A stretch of DNA of 64,000 nt. Source: Hexactinellida sp. DTS-2022 (Eukaryota; Porifera; Hexactinellida). Shown in pieces: positions 35,693 through 47,996 of this stretch (positions are counted from its first letter, which is position 1; the number at the start of each line of letters is the position of its first letter). Where the stretch lies: assembly GCA_028753945.1 (NCBI GenBank), contig JAPNXP010000007.1:2728001-2792000 (forward strand), written 5' to 3'. The notes under the pieces were generated by a model, which saw only the letters and a list, made by a program, of their open reading frames with translations, searched no databases and had not been told where the DNA came from. The position numbers were made by a program, and so were the translations under genes.

Positions 35693-36592
35693 GTAGATAT
35701 TCAAATTTTATTAAAATAATATTGTGCAACATTTGTTTTAATGATTGCATATTAAACTAGACCAACTTTCGATATTTGATAGCTGTTTACCTTGATCTTT
35801 ACACCATATTATTGTGAACTGATAGCGTATTTAATAGATTGATTTCATGATAAAGTTCACGATCGTTTCTAAATAAAATGATTTATCTTGAAACCACAAA
35901 GGATTTCAAAATACTTAAAAGAAAACTAAATATAAAACGTAGATTATATCTTATAAAGTGTAATTGATGTTCTAATAATCCTACTTTATATAGCCACATA
36001 CAACTTTGAATTAATAGAAAATATATATGATAGATAACTAATTAGTGTCTGCATTAAAATTTCCGATTATATGAATTATATACTTCCTTCTCTAGTGTAC
36101 TTTTTTTATAGAGCATTATATTTCATGGTTGCCCTGAGCAAACGAATTCCTCTTTTATAATGCTGGAAAATTTGGTGAAATCAAAGTGGCTACTTTCCAA
36201 CAACTGCTCTGAAAGAAACTCAGATCAATTGGATATTGTCTACCCGTGTAAAGCAATTCAAAATGTCTTTCAAATTGTTAAGCAGAAAATCAATTATAAT
36301 TGTTGGCCTGGTGATATTCTTTATCCATGAGATCTTCTTTGTAATTTCATATTCACATTCCTCCTGGGATAAACCAGTATGTAGGAAATTTGTATTCCTT
36401 TATTTCGTTTTTCATAATTCGCGCTCCCAAAATAAACACTGGACAAAAGTTATAGTGATACGCTTCCATTCTCCCCGAAAGTTGAATGGATCATTTAGGA
36501 AGTGGCCTGTAACACTGGAATTAATAAATGCCTCCAGACTGATTCCATAAGAACAATTTCTTCTCTCAAGCCAATTTGTGCATGGACTGATG
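35693..36592. other. no gene recognised
   Basis: A 104-codon plus-strand frame at 36236-36550 has a hydrophobic stretch but no recognisable family and may be chance. Nothing else supported. Confidence 0.4.
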
Positions 36593-36719
36593 CGGATACT
36601 TCTTAATACAGGACTTACAACTGGCTATATTTCGCAATTACTATGGAATACAAGTAGATGATAGTATTTAATATTTATGAATACAAAATATGTAATGAAA
36701 GTAAACTAAATTTTAAACA
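36593..36719. mobile_element. A-type P-element left terminus, joined to copy E
   Basis: TTAATACAGGACTTACAACT and the following 100 bp (TATGGAATACAAGTAGATG, ATGTAATGAAAG, TTTTAAACAATCACAAT) repeat the left terminal region of copy A (23292-23412). At 36719 it abuts the truncated C-terminal coding part of copy E in opposite sense. Confidence 0.75.
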
Positions 36720-38174
36720 ATCACAATACTCTCCAAAATTTGACAGTAAGATAAATTATAGTTTGAACCAGACATTTGACGATATAGCCCGAAATGATGT
36801 TCCAATGGGTCATTTTGTATTCGAGACGTCAGCAAATATTCAAAACTGCATTCAAGGGTCAATCTGAGTACTAAGAGTTGGAGGGCAATACAAATATGTC
36901 TAAAACTAGTGAATGTTTGTGGTGTAAGCTTCCCCCTAGACGTGGGAAGTAATTTCCAATAATCCAGCCATTTAACTACATGGTCCAAAAAGGATAATCT
37001 CGGATCGTTCAAGCGAAGCGGAGCAAAATTTGGATTGTTGAAGCGAATATCTTTTCCGACCGAATTAACATTGAATATGTTCCAGATTTTATTTATCAAA
37101 TGTATGAATTTGACGATATGGCGATTTTCAATTGTTCTATTCTCATTATAGAAACGATAGCCCCGCTGCTGTTGATTCATGAAAGATCTTAAGAGCTAAG
37201 TTTACATTTTGTGGCTCTAAATGAGATGCCCAACATGCTTTTGATGTTAGTGTGGGGGCTCTCTTAATTATGGAAAAAATTTCAACTTTAAATAAGGTTC
37301 TGAGGTCGTCAAATGCTGCAAAGCATATTGGAGGGTATTTTGACTTAGTCAATACCCTCGGATCCAAAATAATATTAGCAACAGGTCTAGAAACTTCAAG
37401 CTGAGAAGAAGGTATGATTACTGGTAGTGGAATATCATCGGTGCAAGTCTCAAAATCAGGATAAATAAAAGTTTTCTCAGTCTTTTAAATTTAACCAGTT
37501 ATTACTAATTGATTTCATAATGTGGACTATGTCAAAAAATAAAATAAGGTTGCGAGTTGGGTTACATGGATGTACAAATCGCGGTTGCAATATTTTCGCG
37601 TCATATTAAAATAATTTAAATACACTGACTGCCTCAACAAATAAATCACAACTCTATATCACCAATTGTTTTTGTAATAATTGGATATAAATCAGCCGCG
37701 GAGGAAGAACCTAACGGAATCAGACGAACAATGGTGGAAAACTTTTTCATAAGACTGGAAATCATTATTGAAAACACATTTGTGGGTGGGTAGCTAGGGT
37801 TGTCGATGGCGCCCAAAACCTTACCTCCTTTCTGAAAAGCATCACTACGGATGTGAACTTCGTCCATTTGAAGTATCACATGGCGTTCCCTATGGCTAAA
37901 TTTGGAAGTTATTTCCTTTAGAATTTGAAAGTAATCACCTTCAAACCCAGAGTGTTTTTTATAACCATCAAGTTTCTCTCGTGAGGCAAGATTAAGCAAT
38001 TGGATGATTGAATAAGTCGGTAACATTCAGGTGATATTCCAAGAATTTTAGTGAAATACTTGAGTTAAAATATTACACCGTCGACGACTTTTAGCATTTA
38101 TCAAATTTATCAGTTGCCCAGCTAAAAATTTGAATGAAATACTCAGAGATTCGCTACTGCAATGTAAATCATCT

Positions 38175-39846
38175 GTCTAGGTCTATCGAGTCACCATCAA
38201 CAAGCTTAACAAACATATCCGGCCAGCGGAATGGGGAGACAGTCCACTTAGTATATTGTTTGACGTTGTCCAGTTTCTTTTGAATAAATTTATTTATATT
38301 TCTCTAATATTGCGCTTCAGTTCAAAAACACAACCGGCCTGGGAGGTGAGAGACTGTCCACCTAGTGTTTTATTTGTCGTTGTTCACCTAGTTTAACTCA
38401 AATTATGTATATTTGACTAACATTGACCCACACTTCAAAAGGCACACCCGACAGGAGGAGGGTAGACTGCCCACTTAGTATATTGTTTGACGGGGTCCAG
38501 TTTCTTCTGAATCAAATTATGTATATTTCACTAATATAGACCCACACTTAAACAGGCACTACCGGCCAGGGAGGAGAGAAACTGTCCACTTAATATTTTA
38601 TTTGTTGTAGTATACTTTGGTTTAAATTAAATTATGTATATTTAACTAATATTGAGCTTCACTTGAAAAAACACATCCGGCCAGGGGAAGGGGGAGACAG
38701 TCCACTTAGTATATTATTTGTCGTAGTTCACGTAGTTTAACTCAAATTATGTATATTTGACTAATATTGACCCACACTTGAACAAGCACAACCGGCCAGG
38801 GTGAGGGGTAGACTGTCCACTTAGTATAATGTTTGACGGGGTCCAGTTTGTTTTGACTCAAATTATGTATATTTCACTAACATTGACCCACACTTCAACA
38901 AGCACAACCAGCCAGGGGGAGGGGTAGACTGTCCACTTAGTATATTGTTTGACGGGGTCCAGTTTATTTTGACTCAAATTATGTATATTTCACTAACATT
39001 GACCCACACTTCAACGGGCACACCCGGCGAGGGGTAGGGGTAGACTGTCCACTTAGTATTTTATTTGTCGTAGTATACTTTGGTTTAAATTAAATTATGT
39101 ATATTTCTCTAATATTGAGCTTCGCTTTAACAAACACATCCGGCCAGGGGAATGGGGAGACAGTCCACTTAGTATATTATTTGTCTTAGTTCACGTAGTT
39201 TAACTCAAATTATGTATATTTGACTAATATTGACCCACACTTCAACAAGCACAACCAGCCAGGTGGAAGGGTAGACTGTCCACTTGTTTGACGGGGTCCA
39301 GTTTGTTTTGACTCCAATTATGTATATTCACTAATATAGACCCCCACTTAAACAGGCACTACCGACCAGTGAGGGGAGAGACTGTCCACTTAGTATTTTT
39401 CTTGTCGTAGTATACTTTGGTTTAATTATGTATATTTCTCTAATATTGAGCTTGGCTTTAACAAACATATCCGGCCAGCGGAATGGGGAGACAGTCCACT
39501 TAGTATATTGTTTGACGTTGTCCAGTTTCTTTTGAATCAAATTATTTATATTTCTCTAATATTGCGCTTCAGTTCAAAAACACAACCGGCCTGGGAGGTG
39601 AGAGACTGTCCACCTAGTATTTTATTTGAAGTTGTTCACCTAGTTTAACTCAAATTATGTATATTTGACTAACATTGACCCACACTTCAACAGGCACACC
39701 CGACAGGAGGAGGGGTAGACTGTCCACTTAGTATATTGTTTGACGGGGTCCAGTTTCTTCTGAATCAAATTATGTATATTTCACTAACATTGACCCACAC
39801 TCAAACAGGCACTACCGGCCAGGGAGGGGAGAAACTGTCCACTTAA
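38175..39846. repeat. ~115-bp satellite, about 15 units, higher-order structure
   Basis: The block TGTCCACTTAGTAT recurs 15 times at spacings of 106-117 bp (for example 38243, 38357, 38585, 38701, 38932, 39163, 39609, 39839). Units alternate between types with TTTGACGGGGTCC and TTTGTCGTAGTTC. The first about 380 bp (38207-38590) are almost identical to the last (39461-39846), so a multi-unit block was duplicated. The array sits inside P copy E. Open frames across it are not genes. Confidence 0.93.
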
Positions 39847-40397
39847 TTGCACTTTCGAGTTAATGGATAGCAAGTTTTATATGGTTGTAAATAGAACATT
39901 CAGTTTGAGAGTTAATAGTTTGAAGTAAGTGTGAAAATGTATCCACTTCATCGAGGATGGTCTCAACTTGGCGAGTGTCATTAATAAAAATTCGCGAGAT
40001 CGGAATGGTGACGTTTTAAATATGAAATGCTTTGATGTACAAATCATCGTTAAATAATACAGATCGGTCGATGAAAGGTCCGGTTTCTAAAATAACGATT
40101 TTTATAAAAAATAAAGGGGTGTTATTAGACACATTAGTTATCCAGCCATTTGGTAGGTCGATTAAAATTAGCTTAGAAAGAAGATCAGTTCATGAATTAA
40201 CTAGGAACAAATCCACCGTTTCTTCATATCAGTTATGCTCTTGGAGTATGCAGATTCCATCAGCAGTCGTTCTTTGTCATCTAGGCATAGTATCTTTTGC
40301 TTGGAATTGAATTAAGAAAGATAGGAAGGACAGTTGGGAAAATGCTGGATACTGCTGTCTTCTTCAGAGCTACCTCTTTGGAAGTAACAGTATCAAC

Positions 40398-41234
40398 CAG
40401 GGTTAAAAATGAGTGTAAAATTTAAGGCGCCTAAATTTGGGTATTCCATATCTACTCGCCTTAGTTTTTTTTGGTCGTAGCCCCAATTGGTTTACTCGCC
40501 ATTTTTTTTTGGCCTTACCCCCATTTGGTTTACTCGCCATATTTTTTTTTGGTCCTACCCTAAATGGTTTACTCGCCTTAATTTTTCCGGTCCTAACCCC
40601 AATTGGTTTACTCGCCTTAATTTTTTTCGGTCATACCCCAATTGGTTTACTCGTCGTATAATAACCTTCAATTCATTTCAGTATAGATATATGTTGATTA
40701 AGTACAATTTGTTTCATGATATTTTGAACAATTACTGTTTACTATATGTAATCACCATTGTTAACCTTTTCGTTTACTACTTATCATAGGCGTCGGAAAT
40801 GGGCCGCCGGCCCTTTGGGCCGCCCGGCCAGAACGCTCCGGGGCCGGCCCAATCGATTCTGGGGCCGGGCATGGGTTAGGGTAGAGCCGGGTAGAGCCGG
40901 GTAGACACTTCGGGCTGACCGGCCCAAGCCGGGTGGCCGGGTGGATTCGACGCCTATGCAGTACTTATATAGATTTTTATCAATATTATACCTTTTGCCA
41001 CCTTAATTTTTTACACGCCTTAATTTACTTGTCTTAATTTTTACACGAATAAATTTTTTCCCATCAAATAAAAATATTACTAGCCGTAATTTTTTTTGTA
41101 GCACTCCTGAATAATTTTACTCGCCTTAATTTGTAAATTTCGCATTTTTAATTTATCTTACTTGCCATACTATTTTTCTTTAAAAAAAAACAAGGCTTAT
41201 GGCTATTAAAAAAATTAAGGCGTGTAAAACCCTG
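40398..41234. mobile_element. hAT-type element with ACTCGCCTTAATTTTT repeats
   Basis: Left end CAGGGTTAAAAATGAGTG, inverted right end CAGGGTTTTACACGCCTT. Octamers GTATCAAC (40390-40397) and GTATGAAC (41235-41242) match at 7 of 8. Interior (40440-40660) has four or five roughly 56-bp repeats of ATTGGTTTACTCGCCTTAAT. It split the THAP-linker region of P copy E. Confidence 0.8.
40785..40958. mobile_element. CATAGGCGTCG-ended MITE nested in hAT element
   Basis: Ends CATAGGCGTCGGAAATGG and, inverted, CATAGGCGTCGAATCCAC; very GC-rich GGGCCGGCC / GGGTAGAGCC interior in AT-rich surroundings. Flanks CTACTTAT and, two bases in, GTACTTAT match at 7 of 8. Third level of nesting: in a hAT, in a P element, in an intron. 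Confidence 0.75.
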
Positions 41235-42204
41235 GTATGAACCCCGTCATTGTAGGATATGGTCCTTTCGATGTCATCTTCTTTGAAATGACGAATGCAT
41301 ACCTAAAGAAACTAATTTAAATATGGCAATCAATAAATGGAAATTATAGATACTTACCCTCATCTTTTTGTTGGTTTCAGTCCTTCCGTGGCCATGGAAT
41401 TGCCCTGAACCATTCTTCAAGTAACTTCGGGTCTCTTGGGAAATGAAAAGCGGAGGTGGACTCATCTTGGCTTTTATAATTAGACTTACAGCCTGGGACA
41501 ACACAAGACATTCTATTAGAAGTTTCAAATGAATTGTACTGTTGGGGAACGTTTCTGATGAAAATAAGTGTAGTGAAATGAATTTAACAGTGATTTAAAA
41601 AACTTTTTAACCAAGTAGTAAATAATATATAAATATTATGGTTGGTTAGAAATTAGATAATTACAAGTTTCCGACATTCCTTCCTATGTACCATTTTTGG
41701 TGCAAATTGGTGTTGAAAGAATTAAAATGGTTAGTTTATGGTGTACAATGATAAATGCCAGCAGTAAATAAGCTTTAAGCAAAATTTAATTTGACTGACC
41801 TAACCAATCCCTGGTCCAAGTCCATCAATCAGCACCATTGCCTTATGTATAGAATGCTAGGATTCAGCACAAATGGTTTAAAGTTCACTTTGGCAGGAAT
41901 AGGATGAGAAATTAAGTGCGACTTATTGACAAGTATCTCTGCCAAACTTTGTTTCAATTCAGCTAGGAGTTTTGTATCTAATTTTAAATACTGGAAGAAG
42001 GATGCGGAAAGATCAAAAATCCTGAATGTTGTTTAGCGCATAATTTATACATAAACTAATTTAACAACATGCTAAGGGGACGAATACTGACGAATTTGTA
42101 ATAGAGAGGAAGGTTGCTATTGAGTATCTTGAATGCATCTAGACAATTATTCGTTATTTAACATGACAAGGCCATTCGGAAATCTAGTACCCTCACATAC
42201 CAAA

Positions 42205-42395
42205 GGTTTTCGTACTCCAAATCCAAAATTGCAAGCCTTGCTGACAGCATTTCCCTTTGGAGGCACTACATTTAGTGGTTGTAAATTTAGTAGTGCATCC
42301 AAAGGGAAATGCTGTCGGCACAGCATGCAATTTTGTATTTTTCCGCCATGTCATCAACGCCTCAAGGTGTCAACACCCATTTGTCAAGTGGTCAA
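42205..42395. repeat. palindromic repeat, copy 2 (also at 32640)
   Basis: TCCAAAATTGCAAGCC, GACAGCATTTCCCTTTGG and the inverse CCAAAGGGAAATGCTGTC, then CATCAACGCCTCAAGGTG. Diverged copy of 32640-32835; both stand about 350-1400 bp right of a B/E-type P-element terminus. Confidence 0.8.
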
Positions 42396-43400
42396 GAGTC
42401 CAAGGAACAATAGATAAATGTGAAGCGTATTATCTTAAAACATCTTTGAAAATATGACATTTATTGAATAAGCATAAATTATTGATAATGAAGGACTTAA
42501 ATAATTATTATGTTAATAATATCCACAATGTCAAAGAAAATCCTTAATTTAACCGGAGACTGCCCAATGGTTACTCGGATTTAGACCTCATGTTGTAGTC
42601 TCATAATTTCATTCAAAAATCAATGTTATCATAATTTGTAAAGATGAAGTAGCATAAATGTGAACTGGGAAACTTGTCTACCACTTTCTTTTGGATAAAT
42701 GAAATGTAAAATTTCACCGTGGAAATACCCATAGCAAGATAGTTCTCTTTATAAAATATCTTTTTTGCTTAATTGTTTGGGCTAATATAGAGTTGTGATA
42801 GATATGACTCATGTATTTGTATTTTTTCGTCATCAAAGGTTCAAAAAACAGATTTGTAGATTTTTTAAGTATGAAGTGACTTTCGTTTTCTGCGTCGATT
42901 TGTTCAAATTTTGAGATCTAAGAAATAACAATATAGTCGCATTTTGGTAATTTTGAAACAAATTAATACTTAATTGTTTAGGGGATTACATCGATATTAA
43001 TAGAAAGTAGGTGTAATGACTTTTCTCAAATACGATAAAGAAACTTTCCAAAAATTGTACGAAGCATGTTCATATATTATTCTGTACTGGTTGGATATCC
43101 ATTACTAGTTTCTAAATATTAAATACAAATAACTGTAGTGTTTTCTATTTTCCTGAAGATATCTCTGGCAGTCTTCGATTAATTTAAATTAGTCTGATTA
43201 CTTTTAATTTAATTTATTTAAAATCCATTGTCTATAAATAATACAACTAAATAGAAACAAGTCGAACTCAGAAGTGCGTAGAATAATTATCACAATTTGA
43301 ACCAATAAAGCAATATTTAACAAGTCTAGTACTCCCAGAAAGAGGAAAGTACAGGTGCATAGCAGCCGATAAGCTATTTTCATCAGCCCTTACCACCATT
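42396..43400. other. no gene; diverged repeat shared with 32840-33160
   Basis: Shared words include AATCCATTGT.TA.A.TAATAC and ACTAAATAGAA.CAAGTCG. No coding exon was recognised. Confidence 0.45.
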
Positions 43401-43408
43401 CAGGCGAA

Positions 43409-43640
43409 TTACTTGACAGGGCAACTGGAAGTTTGGGCCTTACTGGCTGCTTCTATCGCGATAGCCTTCTCCGCATCTCGCCCGCAATGTATGCTGGTAG
43501 CGTCTTGATGATAGATGCCCTGCCTTCTTCCGTGACTCGGTACGTGCTGACTGGAGCTGTAAAGAGGTTCGTATTCTTCAATAGTTTGCTTTTCTCCTAA
43601 CTGCGGGATGGAGATCGATAGTGGCGTAGCCACACAGATA
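43409..43640 (-). pseudogene. Gypsy-type Gag fragment, minus strand
   Basis: The 74-codon frame and the neighbouring phase read EKQTIEEYEPLYSSS and IAGEMR-like / AIAIEAASKAQT, resembling the capsid portion of Ty3/Gypsy Gag. The phase changes midway, so it is broken. It is in the opposite orientation to the nucleocapsid/protease fragment that follows. Confidence 0.45.
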
Positions 43641-43939
43641 GGACTAAGTGATTGTATGTGCCGAGGTATACTCTAGAACTTATAATATACACGCCAAACA
43701 TACCAATCGCCAGGCATGTCCAACATTAATTTTAAGTTCCCAGAGAAGGTTGCAGTTTAGACTAAGGTTTGGATGATGAGTTATCGGATGAATACGGGCG
43801 AGTGTTCATGGTAATGATACGAAGAGTATTATTGGAGGGTGGATTCCCCATAGATTATGGATGGCGCCAAAGTCATCTGAAACGTCCACATCATGGTGGT
43901 TAAGGATGGAGGGAAGGAGGCTCCTAGTCGTGATACAGA

Positions 43940-44870
43940 ACAAACCTCAAAACGGGATGAGGTTCAGTGGGTGCGTGTGAACCTGGCGAGGACGCGGACG
44001 TCTCATCAAATATTATCGTAGGAACAACTTCAACTGTTATTGTTGCAAACGAACTGGACACGGATGGAGAAGTTTCCCAGACAGAATTTGTAACAAATGT
44101 GGCAATAAAGGCCATGACCCTGCAGACCCCCATTTTCCGTTGAGCTACGAGGGAAAGAGGTTCCAAAGCCGATACGCAACCCGGCGAGAGGTGCATTTAT
44201 TAAAGAAATGATAAAGAAGAAATAATTAACGCCGTTACAGGCAATACCTACGGCGATCGAGAAGAGTCTATTACTTTAGAGATTATGATCGAAGATAGTA
44301 AAAGGCGGCGCTTTTGGACACAGGGGCCAGGCCCTCAATCATCGATATACGTAGATTGGAGCAGATAGGATTATAAATAAGCTATTTAAATCGCCATACC
44401 AAGTTTTTGGGCTGTGTAGGTGCCCGATGGAGGTAAGAGGCTACTTCGATCTCGAAATCCAGGACGCAGACGAAGCCCCCTTATTAACGCGCATGAAGGT
44501 ACTCAACAGTCAAGAGACGACTATCTTGCTTGGGCGCGAATTTCTACGGAAATTTGGGAGCGTAACCTTCGACTTTGACAAGGGGATTATCAGTCTAGGG
44601 AGATCGCGTGACCCGTTAAAAGCTGTTATGATGGGAGATACCCTTACATTTCGAGCCGAAATCGCTATGAGAGAAGAATATCTCGCTCAAGTTAAGGAAA
44701 GACAAACCAGGATAAATATCAAAAAGGAGCTAGGAAGAGCAGATCGTGATGAAATATTGCAACTATAGAACAGGTTCTCGGATAGATTCGCGGAGGACCC
44801 AAACGACCACAGCGAACTGAGAAGGAAAACACCACATTACACTGGTGACAACACACCAGTGATATAGCTC
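43940..44870 (+). pseudogene. Gypsy-type nucleocapsid and aspartic protease fragment
   Basis: Plus-strand reading gives CCHC-like knuckles, CYCCKRTGHGWRSF (final Cys lost) and CNKCGNKGHDPADP, near 44030-44130. About 180 bp on, ALLDTGARPSIID is the D-T/S-G-A active site of a retroviral-type aspartic protease, and the 113-codon frame 44427-44768 continues with ILLGREFLRKFGSVTFDF, the second protease block. After a stop, FSDRFAEDPNDHSE and HYTGDNTPV match the entry to Gypsy reverse transcriptase. The rest of pol is missing. At least one frameshift lies between the DTGA motif and 44427. Confidence 0.72.
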
Positions 44871-45037
44871 GCTTTATTCTTTTAACTTAAAAAAAAATAT
44901 TCTCTTTGAAGCTCCTGCGATTTGGGTACTTAAGAATTATCGTCGAGTATAACTGCATCGGCTGTTGTTATTGCAAAAGTATAAATTATAAGCTAATATT
45001 TGAATTTCAGCTGAAGAAAGTGGAAAAACTTCGATAA

Positions 45038-45323
45038 AGTAACTGGTACAAAGGGAAGAGTATACATTCATAGACACGATTCAATCCGCTGGTGATTTAC
45101 TCAGACGTACTGGGCACTGTGCTGACCTCAATAAGAAGAAGAAATCACTGCGGAACGATATGGTAGGGAAGCTTAATTCGATCCATGGAAACAATAGAGA
45201 TGTTAATATATCAAGATATTATCACGGTTTTTATGATGAGAAAATGAGTGATGAGGTCATCTATTCGATTTTCAATGATGAGTTCAGTAATATTCCTTTC
45301 AATATTCAGAATTGCAGTATTTG
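45038..45323 (+). other. unrecognised open stretch, about 90 codons
   Basis: Reads FIDTIQSAGDLLRRTG, then KKKKSLRNDMVGK and FYDEKMSDEVIYSIF before a stop. Codon-like composition but no family recognised; no clear start. Possibly part of the adjacent retroelement. Confidence 0.25.
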
Positions 45324-45499
45324 AACTATTTATAAAAAAGATCAAATTGATCAATTTAACTTTTTCCACCTTCTCTAACTTTCCCCCCCTGAACTTAACT
45401 ATTACTTTACTTCCTTCCTTATCACTCTATTTCCTCCGACGAGATCCAGTGGAGCACCGACTGGTGGCTCCATGGAGCCCCCGTCAAATACGCCCCTGG

Positions 45500-45830
45500 C
45501 GATGAGGCAGTTTGAATCGAGCGAATTGCAAGGAACATCTTAAGGATCTCATCGTTAATGATGCAAAAGAACAATTGAACAAAACGGGGAAAGTCCCGAG
45601 GGGACAGCTAAAAGACGCTTCAAATCATCTAAGCCTGAGGGGAGGAATGCTGATAATCCACTAGTAATACCGACAACTCTCAGAAAAGAATTGTAAAAAA
45701 CTTACAATTCCATACAACACTTTTTCGGACTATTTAGCCCCCAAAATTCGGATATATTTCCGTAGTCCAGGATAGTACAGTCTCCCTAATCTCTTGCTTC
45801 TGTAAATAAAAACCTAAGTAAAGTCCAAGT
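45500..45830 (+). mobile_element. possible Gypsy 3' end (tail and LTR-like sequence)
   Basis: The phrase LKDASNHLSLRGG near 45600 precedes TGCTGATAATCC and an AATAAA-like signal near 45806. This resembles the end of a pol frame running into an LTR, but the opposite LTR was not found. Confidence 0.3.
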
Positions 45831-46256
45831 TTGCACATAGTAAGTCATACTACTTATTTACCATTTGATATTCGTTCGAATCTTTCAGAAAGTGAAAAAT
45901 AAAGATATTATTAACAAAAAGGTGAAATCTATTCAATTTTGAGTGTAGATCTTCATGCAAAGGAGTAATGAAAGTACCCTTCCCACATTTTCTTGAAGGA
46001 TGATCTAGTGAGAAAATAATTAATAATTATTACAATTACATACAAGAAAGAAAATATTAATTTTGTGCAGTATTCATCATCATTTGTGATAGTTAAACTT
46101 TGATATTCTAATCATGTCAACAATTGAAAAATGGCACAAGTTCGTGTTTATCCTTGAATTGAGATAGGTGACGATGAATAGTTTCATTAGAAAATCCAAA
46201 CTCTACTTGGGGAGTCTAAATTGGATAGTAAAAGTTCAAAGCTTGAAAGTCAGTAA
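45831..46256. other. no gene seen
   Basis: Region downstream of the minus-strand integrase gene G1; no recognisable element end. Confidence 0.4.
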
Positions 46257-47996
46257 TTATCTAATCAAAATAAGACATACGATTGAAGCCTTGTTTCGTT
46301 TGCTCTCACATTCCGAATTATCATCAGCCTTTCTCTTCCTGGATATCGACTTGCTGGATTTACTGCAGCGCTGATGGTAAGGGCTTGCAATGTGAAGAGG
46401 AAGTTTTTTGCCTTTTTTGGATCCTAACTCCTCTTTAGAAATCACTGCGTGGCTATCAATAATCCTAGATGTTGTGAAGGGACCGAGATATTTGTCCTGT
46501 CCTTGAGTTTTCGGCATCTTTTTTAACTTTGGCATGTTGGTGAAAATGATTTTGTCACCTTCCTTGATTTCATGTCTAAATGAAATTCAATTATACTGTA
46601 CTCTTATTTTATACTTATTAATAAAAATAACAAACTTATTTTGGGTAAATTTTTTCATATTGTCTTTTTTGCTTGAGTTGTTCAGACCTTATTGAATTAG
46701 ATGCGAAACTGCCAGTGCATTCTCTCGATTCACCGATGAGTTTTATAGATTCTATGTCGTTGCTAGGAAGGGAACAAAACACATCATCCACTTCGCCATC
46801 TTTCTCAGCAAGCAAAATTCAGAATATATAGCTTGTTCAAGTTCAAAGTCTTCTTCATGAGACACCTGCATGTTGTTAAGAGATGGTACTAGGTATCCGT
46901 ATCTCGATTCGCAACCCCACATTACTTGGAAAGGAGTTATGAGTGAGACTTATTTACTGTCGAGTTCATACATAAGACTGCAGACTTGAGTAGCACTGAC
47001 CAACGATCTCCAGTTTGAGTAGCCATCTTCTCAACTTACTAGATATTGTTAGTCAAATTAATTCATGTTTAGAATATAACATCGTTAGGAAATACTTACG
47101 TTTTGAGGATTTTGTTATGAGTTTCTACTAAGCCATTGGCCATTGGGTGATACGTTCGAGTGCTGCGGTTGTCAATTGCAAATTTTGATGACATTCTTGA
47201 AATAGCTACAAAGAAATGATTAGTCTTAGAAACATGTTCTATTTCGCAGGATATAGTATTCTCCTTCAGTAAAAACTGCAAGTAAATATTTTCATTGATA
47301 CGTATATTGACTATTTTATTAAAATTATTTTAATTGATTAATAAAGCATAATCTTACATTGCTAGTGAACTCTTTGCCCTGGTCATGTTGGATGATATCT
47401 GGAAGACCAATATTGAGATAAATGTCTTTCAGGTTTTCAACAACATCTGAGGAAGTTTTGGACTTTAGAGGTCTGACTACCCATATTTGCTCAAATAGCA
47501 GACAGAAACCAATATGTGTTTATAAACTTCTGGGCTAAGTGGAAGATCACAAATTAGATGCATTCCAATATGTTTCCACGGTCTGTCTGGCGGGGGAATC
47601 GGTTGGAAAGATTTGTGGTTGAGGTGGTAACGCGGCTATTCGCAGCATATAGCGCACGTTTTTACCTAATACCATAGCCTACTATACATAAGGCCTCACA
47701 GTAACTTGTGGATTTGGGACCAGGGATGTCGGAGTCGACCTAACTATTTTGTTACAAAATATATCGATATATGGTTTTAATAGGTTAATATAGGGTATAA
47801 TAACGTAATCTAGATAGTATAATTTGTTTCGTCTCCAATAGCATAGAATGTATATAGAAATTCAAATCTAAGAGATATAATAATGACTCTTAACAGCAAT
47901 AAAATACATGTAAGTGATGTGTGAATATATATATACGTATATATAGTAGTAATCAGAGCAGGTGTCCAAAGGTTATTTAGTGAAAATCAAAGTAGC

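Larger units (their letters stand above)
36713..41511 (-). pseudogene. P-element transposase with THAP domain (copy E, broken)
   Basis: ATG at 41511 begins MSCVVPGCKSNYKS, followed by FHFPRDPKLLEEWF; the second half of the THAP, VCIRHFKEDDIERT, starts after an apparent intron (GGTAAGTATC to CTTTAG). The linker continues beyond the hAT insert (VDTVTSKEVALKK) and includes ISRIFINDTRQVETILDE near 39960, just right of the satellite. Left of the satellite, KSRRRCNILTQVF and LQMDEVHIRSDAFQKGGK (about 37850, first Asp) are followed by SSLMKKFSTIVRL. The last block, NDPLEHHFGLYRQMSG, ends at 36713 without the usual C-terminus. Several stops and frameshifts. Clearly dead. Confidence 0.82.
36720..41861 (-). 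mobile_element. P element copy E, chimeric and heavily interrupted
   Basis: Transposase blocks in order on the minus strand run from 41511 (THAP) to 36713. The right end carries CCTGGTCCA then a degenerate CATAGC-type terminus (GCCTTATGTATAG at about 41840-41861), as in B and D. The left end is lost and replaced by an A-type terminus. Inserts: a 115-bp satellite (38175-39846) and a hAT element (40398-41234) that itself contains another MITE. Confidence 0.75.

Noticed and set aside
36236..36550. 104-codon plus-strand frame with a hydrophobic stretch
   Set aside because: No recognisable family; may be chance in AT-rich sequence.
38175..39846. Possible CRISPR-like array of regularly spaced repeats
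   Set aside because: Repeats occupy whole ~115-bp units that differ by substitutions, without unique spacers; it is a satellite in a eukaryotic genome.
40437..40789. Two overlapping frames with repeated PNWFTR / PIGLLA peptides
   Set aside because: Translation of the tandem ACTCGCC repeats inside a hAT element.
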